DNA of 64,000 bases from Haloferula helveola (GTDB taxonomy: Bacteria; Verrucomicrobiota; Verrucomicrobiia; Verrucomicrobiales; Akkermansiaceae). The stretch covers positions 4,588,001-4,652,000 of the forward strand of contig NZ_AP024702.1 in NCBI RefSeq assembly GCF_037076345.1, in the 5' to 3' direction. A model generated the notes under the pieces. The model saw only the letters and a list, made by a program, of their open reading frames with translations. It searched no databases and was not told the DNA's origin. This document shows positions 9,046-17,573 of this stretch, one piece after another. Position numbers and translations under genes: made by a program. Position 1 is the stretch's first letter; the number at the start of each line of letters is the position of its first letter.

Positions 9046-9500
9046 CAGGAGAGGCGCTTGGCAACTTCCTGGGAGAGCGTCCTGCCGTCGGCACGCCCTT
9101 CGGCCCGTTCCTGAAGAAGCTTCATCACCTTGCCCATGTCGGCCTTGCCGGTGGCGCCGGTCTCGGCGATCGCCTCCTCAACCAGTGCCGTGATTTCCTC
9201 GGCCGACAGCGGTGACGGGAGGTAGGCGTTCAGCAGTTCGATCTCCGCCAGTTCCTTGGCGGCCAGTTCCTCGCGTCCCGCGTCCTGGAACTGCTGGGCG
9301 GAATCCTGCCGTTGCTTGACCTGCTTGCGGACGATCGCCATCGCCTCGGAGTCATCGAGTTCGGTTCCCAGTCCGCCCTTCTCGATCGCGGCATTGGTCA
9401 GGGCGGTTTTCAGAGCCCGGATGACCTGCAACCGGTCGGTGTCCTTCGCCTTCATGGCGGTCTTGAGGTCTTCCTGAACTTTCTGTGCGAACGTGCTCAT
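9045..9500 (-). CDS. yqeY: GatB/YqeY domain protein
   Basis: A 151-residue stand-alone YqeY protein, related to the tail domain of the GatB subunit of the tRNA-dependent amidotransferase. Recognisable segments are KVQEDLKTAMKAKDTDRLQVIR at the N-terminus, VRKQVKQRQDSAQQF in the centre, and LPSPLSAEEITALVEEAI followed by KADMGKVMKLLQERAEGRAD. The function of the free-standing form is not settled. It is first in the yqeY-ispD-M16 operon. A GC-rich inverted repeat (9545-9570) lies between it and the divergent DUF3592 gene. Confidence 0.92.
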   Translation of the reverse strand: MSTFAQKVQEDLKTAMKAKDTDRLQVIRALKTALTNAAIEKGGLGTELDDSEAMAIVRKQVKQRQDSAQQFQDAGREELAAKELAEIELLNAYLPSPLSAEEITALVEEAIAETGATGKADMGKVMKLLQERAEGRADGRTLSQEVAKRLS

Positions 9501-9594
9501 GCCGCTGTCCTAGCGGTGCCCGCTGGCCCGGAAAAGGGGAAATCGCCCGCGCTTCGTCCTTGGCGCGGGCCCGGATCGGCGCCAAATCCCCCGC

Positions 9595-10089
9595 ATGGCC
9601 CAACGCACCACTGGAGCTCGCATCTATCTGACCCTCATCGGGCTGCTGCTGGCCCTCGCGGGTGCGGTCTTCTCGTGGCTGATGTGGAGGAGTTTCTCAC
9701 GCGCCAGCCGGATCGACTCGTGGCCGCAAGTACCGTGCGCGATCCTCGAGTCGGCGGTCGAATCGCGCCGCGATGATCCGGATTGGGGCGACGACATGCC
9801 CCAGGGATTCCGCTTCCGGGTCCGCTACAGCTATGACTTCGAGGAGAAGAACCACGAATCCGACCGCTACCGGCTTCGCGGATCATCGTGGAGTTCGTCG
9901 GAAGCCGGCGCGCGCGAACTGGTCGAGCGCTACCCTGCTGGCTCGGTCGCCGAGTGCCGGGTCAGTCCCGACGACCCGGCGCTGGCCGTGCTCGAGGGCG
10001 AATCCCGCGCGCCAGGCTACTCGCTGTGGTTCCCGTTGCTGTTCTTTGTCGGAGGCATCGGGGTCGTCATCGGAGCTTGGCGGCGCTGA
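9595..10089 (+). CDS. DUF3592 membrane protein
   Basis: A 164-residue protein with transmembrane helices at about residues 10-30 (YLTLIGLLLALAGAVFSWLM) and 141-160 (FPLLFFVGGIGVVIGAW). They flank a beta-rich extracytoplasmic domain with PCAILESAVESRR and FRVRYSYDFEEKNHESDRY. The pattern of an N-terminal helix, a short SH3-like beta domain with 'YPAGSVAECRVSPDDP', and a C-terminal helix is the DUF3592 family. The function is unknown. It converges on pyc with only 6 bp between stop codons. Confidence 0.85.
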   Translation: MAQRTTGARIYLTLIGLLLALAGAVFSWLMWRSFSRASRIDSWPQVPCAILESAVESRRDDPDWGDDMPQGFRFRVRYSYDFEEKNHESDRYRLRGSSWSSSEAGARELVERYPAGSVAECRVSPDDPALAVLEGESRAPGYSLWFPLLFFVGGIGVVIGAWRR

Positions 10090-10095
10090 GGCGGG

Positions 10096-13000
10096 TCACT
10101 CAAGTCGGAGGAGGAGATCGTCGCTGTCGACCTGGTCGCCTTTCGATACGAACGCCTCCTTGACCGTGCCGTCCGCAGTGGCGCTCACCGTGGTCAGCAT
10201 TTTCATGGCCTCGAGTACCACCAGTTTTTCGCCCTCCTTGACTTCCTGTCCGGGCGAGACCGCGATCTCGGTGACCATGCCGGGCATCGGCGCGCAAACC
10301 TGTTTCGGGTCGTTCGCGTCGCCCTTTTGGCGTGCCGGTCCCGCGTCGGCCGCGAGGGCCCGATCGGTTACCACGCTCTCCCGCGGCATTCCGTTGAGCT
10401 CGTAGAAAAGCGTGCGTTGGCCGTCTTTGTCCGCTTCGCCAATCGATACCAGCTTGATGAACAGGGTCTTGCCGGGGTCGATCTCCACCTCGATTTCCTC
10501 GCCGGCCGAAAGGCCGTAGAAGAACGCCGGTGTCGGGAGTCCACTAAGGTTGTCGTACTTGACCCTAACGTCCCGGAAGTCGGCGAAGACCTGGGGATAC
10601 ATCAGGTGGGAATACAGATCGTCATCGGTCGGATCCCGCTTGACGAGGTCGGCGAGGCTTTCGCGGGTCTGGCGGAGGTTGACCGACTCGGCGAGTTCGC
10701 CGGGGCGGCGGGTGGTCGAGGGCTTGTTGTTGAGCACGACCTTCTGCAGGTCGGCGGGCCAGCCGCCGTCGGGTTGACCGAGTCCGCCTGCCAGCATGTC
10801 GATAACACTCTCGGGCCAGTCGATCGAACCGGGCTTCAGCTTGGTCACGTCGGCCGGCTTGATGCCCCGGGTGATCAGGAACATGGCCATGTCGCCGACG
10901 ACCTTCGAAGAGGGGGTGACCTTGACGATGTCTCCGAAGAGTTGGTTCACCTCGGCATAGGTGCGGGCGATCTCGCGCCAACGGTGGCCGAGTCCCATCG
11001 CATTCGCCTGCTCCCGTAGGTTGGTGTACTGGCCGCCGGGCATTTCGTGCTCGTAGACCTCCGCGGTGCCGGCCCGAGGAGCCGAGTCGAAGGGTTCGTA
11101 CTGCTCGAGCGTGGCTTCCCAGTAGTCCGAGACCTCGTTGAGCGTGTCGAAGTCGAGCTGCGGATCGAGCTCGGAGTTGGCGAGCGCCGCGCAGACGGAA
11201 TTCAGGTTCGGTTGTGAGGTCGAGCCGGACATCGAGGCCATCGCGAGGTCGACGATGTCCACGCCCGCTCGCGCGGCCGCGATCACCGATGCTGCGTTCA
11301 GTCCGGACGTGTCGTGGGTGTGGAAGTGGATCGGAATCTCGATCTCCTGTTTGAGCGCGTCGACGAGGTTGTAGGCGGCCTGAGGCTTGCAGAGGCCTGC
11401 CATGTCCTTGATGGCGAGGATGTGCGCTCCCATCTTCTCGAGCTCCTTGGCTTTCGAGATGTAGTAATCGAGCGAGAACTTGGTCCGGGAGTCGTCGAGG
11501 ATGTCACCGGTGTAGCAAATCGCCGCTTCGCACAGCACCTTGCCGTGATCGCGGGCGGCTTCCATCGCCACCTTCATGTTCGGCAGGTAGTTGAGCGAGT
11601 CGAAGATCCGGAAGATGTCCATCCCGGCGTCGGCAGAGTGCTTGACGAAGCCCGCGACGACGTTGTCGGGATAGTTCGAGTAACCGACGGCATTGGAGCC
11701 GCGGAAGAGCATCTGGAACAGGATGTTCGGGATCTTCTCGCGCAGCCGCCGCAGCCTCTCCCAAGGGCATTCCTTGAGGAAGCGCATGGCGGTATCGAAG
11801 GTCGCGCCACCCCACATCTCGAGCGAGAACATCGCGGGCAGCCCGTTCGTGTAGGCGTCCGCGATCCTCAGCATGTCGGTGGTGCGCATCCGCGTCGCGA
11901 TAAGCGACTGGTGCGCGTCGCGCATCGAGGTGTCGGTGATCAGCAGGCGCTTCTGTTCGCGGATCCACTTGCAGAATTCGTCCGGACCCTTTTCCAGCAA
12001 CAGCTCCCTCGATCCGGTGCCCGAGAAGCTGATGTCCTTTTGGGTATGGGGGACGCGGGGAAGGGGGATCGGCTGCTGTGGTTTCCAGCCTTTGGCGGTC
12101 GGGTTGCCGTTGATCGTGACGTCCGAAAGATAGGCAAGCAGCTTGGTGGCGCGGTCCCGGCGGGGCTTGAACTTCAGCAACTCCGGCTTCGAGTCGATCA
12201 GCTTGGTGTGTGCCTGGCCCGAGCGGAAGGTGGGATCCGCGATCACATTCTCGAGGAACGGGATGTTGGTTTTCACGCCGCGGATCCGGAACTCGCGGAG
12301 GGCGCGGTCCATCCGCTGGCAGGCGATATCGAAGCTGCGGCCCATGGTCGTCAGCTTGACGAGCATCGAGTCGTAGAAGGGAGTGATCACCGAACCGGCG
12401 TCTCCCGAGCCGGCATCGAGCCGGACGCCGAAGCCGGCCGCGGAGCGATAGTTGAGGATACGTCCGTAATCGGGCGCGAAGTTGCGGGTCGGATCCTCGG
12501 TCGTGATGCGGCACTGGATCGCGTAGCCGTTGCACGGGATCTCATCCTGAGCGGGAATCGAGATCTCGTCCTCGTGGAGTTTGAAGTCCTTCGCTACCAG
12601 GATCTGAGAGCGGACGAGGTCGATCCCCGTGACGCACTCGGTGACGGTGTGCTCGACCTGGATCCGCGGGTTCATTTCGATGAAGAACCAGTCCTGCCGA
12701 TCCATGTCGTAGAGGAACTCGACGGTGCCGGCATTGTTGTAGCCGATGCCGTTGGCGAGACGCACGGCGGCGTCGCACAGTTCACCACGGACGACCGGGT
12801 CGAGTTCCACCGACGGCGCGATCTCGACGACCTTCTGATAGCGTCGCTGCACCGAGCAGTCGCGCTCGTGGAGATGCACCACGTTGCCGTGCCGGTCACC
12901 AAGGATCTGGACCTCGATGTGCTTGGCGCGAGAAATGTAGCGCTCGAGGAAGACGGCGGGATTTCCGAAAGCCTTCTCGGCCTCGCCCTGTGCTTCCGCA

Positions 13001-13548
13001 AGTAGGCCCCGCAGGTCCGACGGGCGGTCGACCACCCGCATCCCGCGTCCACCACCACCGAAGGCGGCCTTGATGATCAGAGGGAACCCGATCTCTTCGG
13101 CAATCTTCGCGGCTTCATCCGGATCGGTGACCGCGTCCTCGGTTCCGGGTAGAACCGGAACCTCGAACTTCTGGGCTAGCTCCCGGGCTGCGGTCTTGTC
13201 GCCCATCCGCTCGAGCAACTCAGGGGAGGGGCCGATGAAAGTGATGCCCTCCCGTTCGCAGGCGCGGGCGAAGGCGGCGTTCTCCGAGAGAAACCCATAG
13301 CCGGGATGGATCATCGTGACACCCTTGGCTTTCGCGAGAGCAACGATGCCCTCGTAGTCCAGATAGGCGCCGACCGGGCCTTTTTCGGAGTCCAACTGGT
13401 AAGCTTCGTCAGCCTTGAACCGGTGACGGGAGAAGCGGTCTTCCTCGGCGTAGATCGAGACCGTTCGGAGTCCGAGTTCGTTGGCTGCCCGGAAGATCCG
13501 GATGGCGATCTCGCCGCGGTTCGCGGCCATGAGTTTTTCGGGCGTCAT
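10096..13548 (-). CDS. pyc: pyruvate carboxylase
   Basis: Anaplerotic enzyme converting pyruvate and bicarbonate to oxaloacetate with ATP. The 1150-residue chain has all domains in order. The biotin carboxylase half (about 1-460) carries LMAANRGEIAIRIFRAANEL, GGGGRGMRVV and FIEMNPRIQVEHTVTE. The carboxyltransferase domain (about 535-810) has the metal-binding RDAHQS and HTHDTSG segments. The C-terminal biotinyl domain has EAMKM with the biotinyl lysine at about 1116. Length matches the single-chain enzyme (about 1150). It is monocistronic and minus-strand, with 289 bp of upstream sequence containing an unexplained plus-strand hairpin. Confidence 0.98.
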   Translation of the reverse strand: MTPEKLMAANRGEIAIRIFRAANELGLRTVSIYAEEDRFSRHRFKADEAYQLDSEKGPVGAYLDYEGIVALAKAKGVTMIHPGYGFLSENAAFARACEREGITFIGPSPELLERMGDKTAARELAQKFEVPVLPGTEDAVTDPDEAAKIAEEIGFPLIIKAAFGGGGRGMRVVDRPSDLRGLLAEAQGEAEKAFGNPAVFLERYISRAKHIEVQILGDRHGNVVHLHERDCSVQRRYQKVVEIAPSVELDPVVRGELCDAAVRLANGIGYNNAGTVEFLYDMDRQDWFFIEMNPRIQVEHTVTECVTGIDLVRSQILVAKDFKLHEDEISIPAQDEIPCNGYAIQCRITTEDPTRNFAPDYGRILNYRSAAGFGVRLDAGSGDAGSVITPFYDSMLVKLTTMGRSFDIACQRMDRALREFRIRGVKTNIPFLENVIADPTFRSGQAHTKLIDSKPELLKFKPRRDRATKLLAYLSDVTINGNPTAKGWKPQQPIPLPRVPHTQKDISFSGTGSRELLLEKGPDEFCKWIREQKRLLITDTSMRDAHQSLIATRMRTTDMLRIADAYTNGLPAMFSLEMWGGATFDTAMRFLKECPWERLRRLREKIPNILFQMLFRGSNAVGYSNYPDNVVAGFVKHSADAGMDIFRIFDSLNYLPNMKVAMEAARDHGKVLCEAAICYTGDILDDSRTKFSLDYYISKAKELEKMGAHILAIKDMAGLCKPQAAYNLVDALKQEIEIPIHFHTHDTSGLNAASVIAAARAGVDIVDLAMASMSGSTSQPNLNSVCAALANSELDPQLDFDTLNEVSDYWEATLEQYEPFDSAPRAGTAEVYEHEMPGGQYTNLREQANAMGLGHRWREIARTYAEVNQLFGDIVKVTPSSKVVGDMAMFLITRGIKPADVTKLKPGSIDWPESVIDMLAGGLGQPDGGWPADLQKVVLNNKPSTTRRPGELAESVNLRQTRESLADLVKRDPTDDDLYSHLMYPQVFADFRDVRVKYDNLSGLPTPAFFYGLSAGEEIEVEIDPGKTLFIKLVSIGEADKDGQRTLFYELNGMPRESVVTDRALAADAGPARQKGDANDPKQVCAPMPGMVTEIAVSPGQEVKEGEKLVVLEAMKMLTTVSATADGTVKEAFVSKGDQVDSDDLLLRLE

Positions 13549-13683
13549 GCTGCCCCTGTCCTAAATTCCACCGGGGCAAACGGCCAAGGGGAAAGACGGG
13601 CATCTGCTGGGGAGGAGGGAGCCGGGCGGATGGGCTTGCTTCCGGTCGGCGAAAAAAATCGAAGTTGCTACTTGACCGGGGGC

Positions 13684-13793
13684 TAGAATCTGCCATGGTT
13701 CGCGGGTCGCGACAAATAGCAGGCGGCCCGGTTGAAAGCACCTCTGGTTTTTGGGTTTTTCCAGAGGAGGATCGACCGGGCCGCTTCTTTTTT
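13684..13793 (+). ncRNA. candidate small RNA ending in a two-part hairpin terminator
   Basis: Between two minus-strand genes (pyc and the IF-1-like gene), the plus strand shows a TAGAAT box at 13684-13689. About 35 bp later comes a strong structure: GCGGCCCGGT (13723-13732) pairs perfectly with ACCGGGCCGC (13775-13784), and inside it CCTCTGG (13741-13747) pairs with CCAGAGG (13761-13767). The symmetrical loop is TTTTTGGGTTTTT, and an internal loop of 7-8 nt separates the two stems. TTCTTTTTT follows at once. No protein gene on the plus strand ends here, so a transcript of about 100 nt is the simplest explanation. The -35 region is weak, and a lone terminator that blocks antisense read-through is an alternative. 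Confidence 0.4.
13723..13793 (+). terminator. Rho-independent terminator with split stem and U-tract
   Basis: The outer stem is 10 bp and the inner stem 7 bp, both perfect, and the structure is followed by TTCTTTTTT. On the opposite strand the structure is followed by CCTGCTATTTG and lacks a U-run, so termination is predicted for plus-strand transcription only. Confidence 0.7.
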
Positions 13794-13837
13794 GACCACG
13801 GCGGGTGGTGTTCGGTTCCCCCGCCCGAAACTTCGGC

Positions 13838-14059
13838 CTAGCTGGCTGTGTCGATGCTGGCGATGCGGGCCGTGTCGAAGTCGAACGGAGTCATTTCGAG
13901 TCCGACCCGTTGCCCGGCTTCGGGTTGGCCGTCATCTGCGGCGAGCTCCTTGGAAAGATGGGCGCAGGTTCGCTTCCCATTCGGCAGCTCGACCTCGAAT
14001 AGTCCCGGCTTCAATACGCGGATGACCTGGCCTTCTACCGTGATGGGGGTTTCGTACAC
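13838..14059 (-). CDS. IF-1-like S1/OB-fold protein
   Basis: A 73-residue protein starting at GTG (14057-14059) with GGAGG 12 nt upstream. The sequence has EGQVIRVLKPGLFEVELPNG, then CAHLSKELA, and GQRVGLEMTPFDFDTARI. These match the order of IF-1 (E-G-x-V...F-x-V-x-L-x-N-G...H-x-S-x-x...G-D-x-V-x-x-x-x-x-P-Y-D). It differs from canonical IF-1: GQR replaces GDR/GDK, PFD replaces PYD, and the basic R-I-R region is shortened. It could be a divergent second IF-1 or a dedicated RNA-binding OB-fold protein. It is divergent from the downstream plus-strand lipoprotein gene and about 290 bp ahead of pyc on the same strand. Confidence 0.75.
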   Translation of the reverse strand: MYETPITVEGQVIRVLKPGLFEVELPNGKRTCAHLSKELAADDGQPEAGQRVGLEMTPFDFDTARIASIDTAS

Positions 14060-14205
14060 GGCGCTAGGATGCCTCCGGCTGGTTCGAGGGCAAGCTCCGT
14101 GACAGGACGCGTCAGTCCGTGGCTTGACCTTCCGGAAAGCAGGTCCAAAGATATTGCCGGCCCCGGAAATGCGGGGTTTCAACCGACCCCAATCCCTTCT
14201 GATCC

Positions 14206-14622
14206 ATGAAACTTGTCATTCCTGCCTCGGCATCTCTGACTCTGGTGGCGGCGTTCCTCGCCTCGTGCACGCCTTATCCTGAGCAGCCTCCTGTTCCGGG
14301 TCCGGACGTCGCGCAGAACAACCCGGCCGGAACGCCTGGCGATCCCAACCAACCGGACAAGCCGGACGAAGGCACGACGAGCGAGTCCATGGACAAGCCG
14401 GACGAGACGCCGAAGATCACTGAGAACGTGACGGATCCCGAGCCGCCGAAGCCGGCTCCGAAGCCCAACAACCAAGTGGCCCGTCCGGTTCCCGGGAAGC
14501 CCGGCTTCGTCTTCAGCCCTTACAACAACAAGATCATCGATGTGAAGGGCATCCCGAGCGGCACCTTGGTGGCGGATCCGACTTATCCGGCCGCCGAGAA
14601 GAAGTATTTCCGCGTTCCCTGA
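14206..14622 (+). CDS. small proline-rich lipoprotein
   Basis: A 138-residue exported lipoprotein of unknown function. The signal peptide MKLVIPASASLTLVAAFLASC ends in a good lipobox (LASC) with the modified cysteine at 21. A disordered, Pro/Asp/Glu/Lys-rich linker follows to about residue 92 (for example GDPNQPDKPDEGTTSE). A compact C-terminal segment is GKPGFVFSPYNNKIIDVKGI followed by PSGTLVADPTYP. The linker suggests a tether that holds the terminal segment away from the membrane. A 10-bp hairpin lies 28 bp after the stop codon. Confidence 0.8.
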   Translation: MKLVIPASASLTLVAAFLASCTPYPEQPPVPGPDVAQNNPAGTPGDPNQPDKPDEGTTSESMDKPDETPKITENVTDPEPPKPAPKPNNQVARPVPGKPGFVFSPYNNKIIDVKGIPSGTLVADPTYPAAEKKYFRVP

Positions 14623-14649
14623 AGCTAGTCAGGTCCCACTTTCGTTTCG

Positions 14650-14678
14650 ATTGAGCCGGGCCTGGAGTCCGGCTCAAT
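14650..14678 (+). terminator. hairpin terminator after small lipoprotein gene
   Basis: ATTGAGCCGG (14650-14659) and CCGGCTCAAT (14669-14678) form a perfect 10-bp stem with a 9-nt loop, 28 bp after the lipoprotein stop and 9 bp before tyrA. The U-run is poor, so termination may be partial. Confidence 0.5.
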
Positions 14679-14687
14679 TGCATTCCG

Positions 14688-15560
14688 ATGCCATCCATGG
14701 AGTTCAACAAGGTCGCCATTCTCGGCGGCGGTCTGCTCGGCGGCTCACTCGCACTCCGCCTGCAGGGCATGACGGAGGTGACTCTGTGGGCGAGACGGGA
14801 GGAGTCGGTCGAGAAGGCTCGTGAACTTGGAGTGGCCATCTCGACCACCGATCTCAAGGAGGCTGTGGCTGGCGCGGATCTGGTGGTCCTGAGCGTGCCG
14901 GTCGGGGTAATGCCGGAACTGGTGACCCGGGCGATCGACGAGGGTTTGCCGGATGATGCGTTGCTGACGGATGTGGGCAGCGTGAAATCGGCGGTCCACC
15001 AGAGCCTTCGCTCGGTCCTCGAAGGACGGAAATTCAGATTCATCGGCGGACACCCGATGGCTGGCTCCGAGACCCAGGGAATCGGTTCGGCGACCTCGGA
15101 TCTGTTCGATGGGGCGATGTGTCTTCTGACAGATGACGACAAGGTCGGCGATCCATCGGTGGGCCGTCTGGAGTCCTTCTGGAGGGCAGTGGGTTGCCGC
15201 GTGCGTTGGATGGATGCGGCCGCGCACGACGAGTTGGTGGCGAGGATCAGCCACTTTCCCCACGTGATGGCGGCCGCAACCGCGATGGTCGGTCTCGAAA
15301 CTCCCGGCGATGCCCGCTTCGGCGGGGGCGGATTGAGGGATACGACGCGGGTTGCCAGTGGTGACCCGGCGATGTGGGCGGAGATTCTGATGGAAAACGC
15401 GACGGCGGTCTCGGCATCCGTGCGTCAGGCGGGCGAGGCGCTCGGTGAAATGCTTGCCATGCTCGAGCGTGGCGACCATGAAGCGCTCCTCGGTTGGCTG
15501 GAACTTGCCCGCGACAGGCACCAGGCGGGCCGGGAACAACAGCACGATGAGTTCGAATAA
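14688..15560 (+). CDS. tyrA: prephenate dehydrogenase
   Basis: NAD(P)-dependent oxidative decarboxylation of prephenate (or arogenate) in tyrosine synthesis. The 290-residue protein has the dinucleotide-binding loop ILGGGLLGGSLALRL (about 11-25), DVGSVK (95-100) and the substrate motif GGHPMAGSE (120-128). ARISHFPHVMAAA follows in the helical dimerisation domain. No ACT or chorismate mutase domain is attached. ATGs at 14688 and 14697 are both possible starts. The 3' end overlaps aroA by 14 bp, starting the tyrA-aroA-cmk-plsC operon. Confidence 0.94.
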   Translation: MPSMEFNKVAILGGGLLGGSLALRLQGMTEVTLWARREESVEKARELGVAISTTDLKEAVAGADLVVLSVPVGVMPELVTRAIDEGLPDDALLTDVGSVKSAVHQSLRSVLEGRKFRFIGGHPMAGSETQGIGSATSDLFDGAMCLLTDDDKVGDPSVGRLESFWRAVGCRVRWMDAAAHDELVARISHFPHVMAAATAMVGLETPGDARFGGGGLRDTTRVASGDPAMWAEILMENATAVSASVRQAGEALGEMLAMLERGDHEALLGWLELARDRHQAGREQQHDEFE

Positions 15561-16923
15561 GCAGATCAGCGAGTTTCGGGTTCGGCCGATCGGGTCGTTC
15601 GATGCGGATCTCGAAGTCCCCGGAGACAAGAGCATTTCCCACCGGTCGGCGATGATCGCCGGACTGGCGCGGGGCACCTCGACCATCACAGGGTTTCTTC
15701 CGAGCGAGGATTGCCTGAACACGCTCGCGGCGGTGCGTGCTTGCGGGGTTGGCTGCGATATCCTTGAGGAAATGCCCGGATTCGGCCCGACGGCGATGCG
15801 GATCCACGGCAAGGCGATGCAACTGGAGGCTCCTGCGGAGCCGATCGACTGCGGCAATTCCGGTACCGGCATGCGCCTTCTCGCCGGCTTGCTGGCAGGG
15901 CAATCATTCGAGTCGGAACTCTTCGGCGATGAGTCGCTGTCCGGCCGCCCGATGGGTCGCATCACCGACCCGCTCGGCCTGATGGGCGCCCGGATCGAGA
16001 CCCTTGGGGCGAAGCCGGGATGCGCTCCATTGAGAATTCACGCTTCGAAGCTTCAGCCGATCCGCTATGAACTCCCGATGGCCAGCGCGCAGGTCAAGAG
16101 TGCGGTGCTGCTGGCAGGTCTGTTCTGCGAAGGCGAGACGACGGTGGTCCAGCCGGCGGTGACCCGGGATCATACCGAGCGGATGTTCGAAGCCTTCGGG
16201 CTGAGCCTGTCGGAGGCCGACAACGTGATTTCGATCGAGGGCGGACAGGTTCCGGAAGGTCGGGAGTTCAGGGTCCCCGGAGACATCTCGAGCGCGGCAT
16301 TCTGGGTTGTCGCCGCGGCGGCCCGACCGGGTGCGCGTCTGGTGGTCCGCAATGTCGGATTGAATCCCACCCGCACCGCGGTGCTCGACGTTGTCGAGCG
16401 GATGGGTGCGACCGTCATCCGACGGCCGGTGGAGGCCGGAGGCGGGGAACCCTACGGAGATGTCGAGATTCACGGCGCGGAGCTTTCCGGAACGGATCTC
16501 GTGAGGGCTGAGATTCCCAACCTCATCGACGAGATTCCCGTCATCGCGGTAGCCGCCGCTCTGGCGAAGGGCAGGACACGGATCCGTGAAGCGAAGGAGC
16601 TCCGGGTCAAGGAGACCGACCGCGTGGCGACGACCGTGGAGAACCTGCGGGCCATGGGCGGTGTTGTGGAGGAATTCGAAGATGGAATGGAGGTCGAGGG
16701 TGGAGCGCCGCTGAAAGGCGCTGAGGTCCGGAGCTACGGCGACCACCGTATTGCGATGGCCTTCGCGATCGCCGGACTCTTTGCCGATGGGGAGACCCGG
16801 GTGCTCGACACCGCTTGTGTGAATACCTCGTACCCCGGATTCTCCCACCATCTCGACGCCGTTTTGCGCGGTTGCCGGGATGCGGCCGAATACGCCCTGC
16901 CAACGCGACCTACGAATTCATGA
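15547..16923 (+). CDS. aroA: 3-phosphoshikimate 1-carboxyvinyltransferase (EPSP synthase)
   Basis: Sixth step of the shikimate pathway: joins shikimate 3-phosphate and phosphoenolpyruvate. The 458-residue product has PGDKSISHRSAMIAG (25-39), GNSGTGMRL, QVKSAVLLAGL, and ELRVKETDR with EDGMEVEGG near the C-terminus. It ends with a canonical YGDHRIAMAFAI. The ATG at 15547 lies inside tyrA, and the product begins MSSNKQISEFRVRPI. The stop overlaps the cmk start (ATGA). The two overlaps imply translational coupling across tyrA-aroA-cmk. Confidence 0.97.
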   Translation: MSSNKQISEFRVRPIGSFDADLEVPGDKSISHRSAMIAGLARGTSTITGFLPSEDCLNTLAAVRACGVGCDILEEMPGFGPTAMRIHGKAMQLEAPAEPIDCGNSGTGMRLLAGLLAGQSFESELFGDESLSGRPMGRITDPLGLMGARIETLGAKPGCAPLRIHASKLQPIRYELPMASAQVKSAVLLAGLFCEGETTVVQPAVTRDHTERMFEAFGLSLSEADNVISIEGGQVPEGREFRVPGDISSAAFWVVAAAARPGARLVVRNVGLNPTRTAVLDVVERMGATVIRRPVEAGGGEPYGDVEIHGAELSGTDLVRAEIPNLIDEIPVIAVAAALAKGRTRIREAKELRVKETDRVATTVENLRAMGGVVEEFEDGMEVEGGAPLKGAEVRSYGDHRIAMAFAIAGLFADGETRVLDTACVNTSYPGFSHHLDAVLRGCRDAAEYALPTRPTNS

Positions 16924-17570
16924 GCGGACACATTGCCATTGCCATCGACGGACCCGCCGCATCCGGAAAGAGCACGCTGGCGCGGCTGCTTTCCGAAGCA
17001 CTCGGACTGACCATGGTCAATTCCGGCGAGATGTACCGGGCCGTGACCTGGAAGGTTCTGAAGAGTGGCGTGGATCCCTCGGATGCCGAGGCAGTCGCGA
17101 AGGCGTTGGAACAGATGGACATCGAATGCGGAGTCGAGAACCGGCTTTCCACGATCGCGATCGACGGAGTCCGGCTCGGTCCGGAGCTGCGGACCGAAGA
17201 GGTGAATCGCTCGGTGTCACTCGTCTCGGCGGTTCCGGAGGTCAGGGAGAAGCTGGTCGATTTGCAGCGAGGATTCCTCAAGTTCACCGATCTGGTGATG
17301 GAGGGCAGGGACATCGGGACGGTCGTTTTTCCGGATACCCCGTTCAAGATCTACGTCGATGCCGATGCGGATGTCCGTGCGGAGCGCCGGGTTGCGGCCG
17401 GCGAGGTCGATGCAGTTCATGATCGCGACCGCGAGGACAGCAGTCGCAAGACCGCGCCGCTGAAGGTGGCCGAGGGTGCCGCGGTGTTGGATACCTCGAA
17501 GCACACGATCGAGAGTGGCGTCGATGCTGCTCTGGAAATCCTTTCGGAGCAGGGACTGAAACGGGACTGA
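16920..17570 (+). CDS. cmk: cytidylate kinase
   Basis: Phosphorylates CMP and dCMP to the diphosphates. The 216-residue protein has the P-loop IDGPAASGKSTLARLL near residues 9-24, NSGEMYRAVT for nucleotide binding, VMEGRDIGTVVFPD, and a lid segment RDREDSSRKTAPL, all typical of bacterial Cmk. The start at 16920 (MSGHIAIAIDGPAASG) overlaps the aroA stop by 4 bases. Clustering of cmk with aroA is common in bacteria. Confidence 0.96.
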   Translation: MSGHIAIAIDGPAASGKSTLARLLSEALGLTMVNSGEMYRAVTWKVLKSGVDPSDAEAVAKALEQMDIECGVENRLSTIAIDGVRLGPELRTEEVNRSVSLVSAVPEVREKLVDLQRGFLKFTDLVMEGRDIGTVVFPDTPFKIYVDADADVRAERRVAAGEVDAVHDRDREDSSRKTAPLKVAEGAAVLDTSKHTIESGVDAALEILSEQGLKRD

Positions 17571-17573
17571 TCG

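Noticed and set aside
13549..13722. SRP or tmRNA sequence in the pyc upstream region
   Set aside because: No GGAAG-type SRP loop or tmRNA tag reading frame was found.
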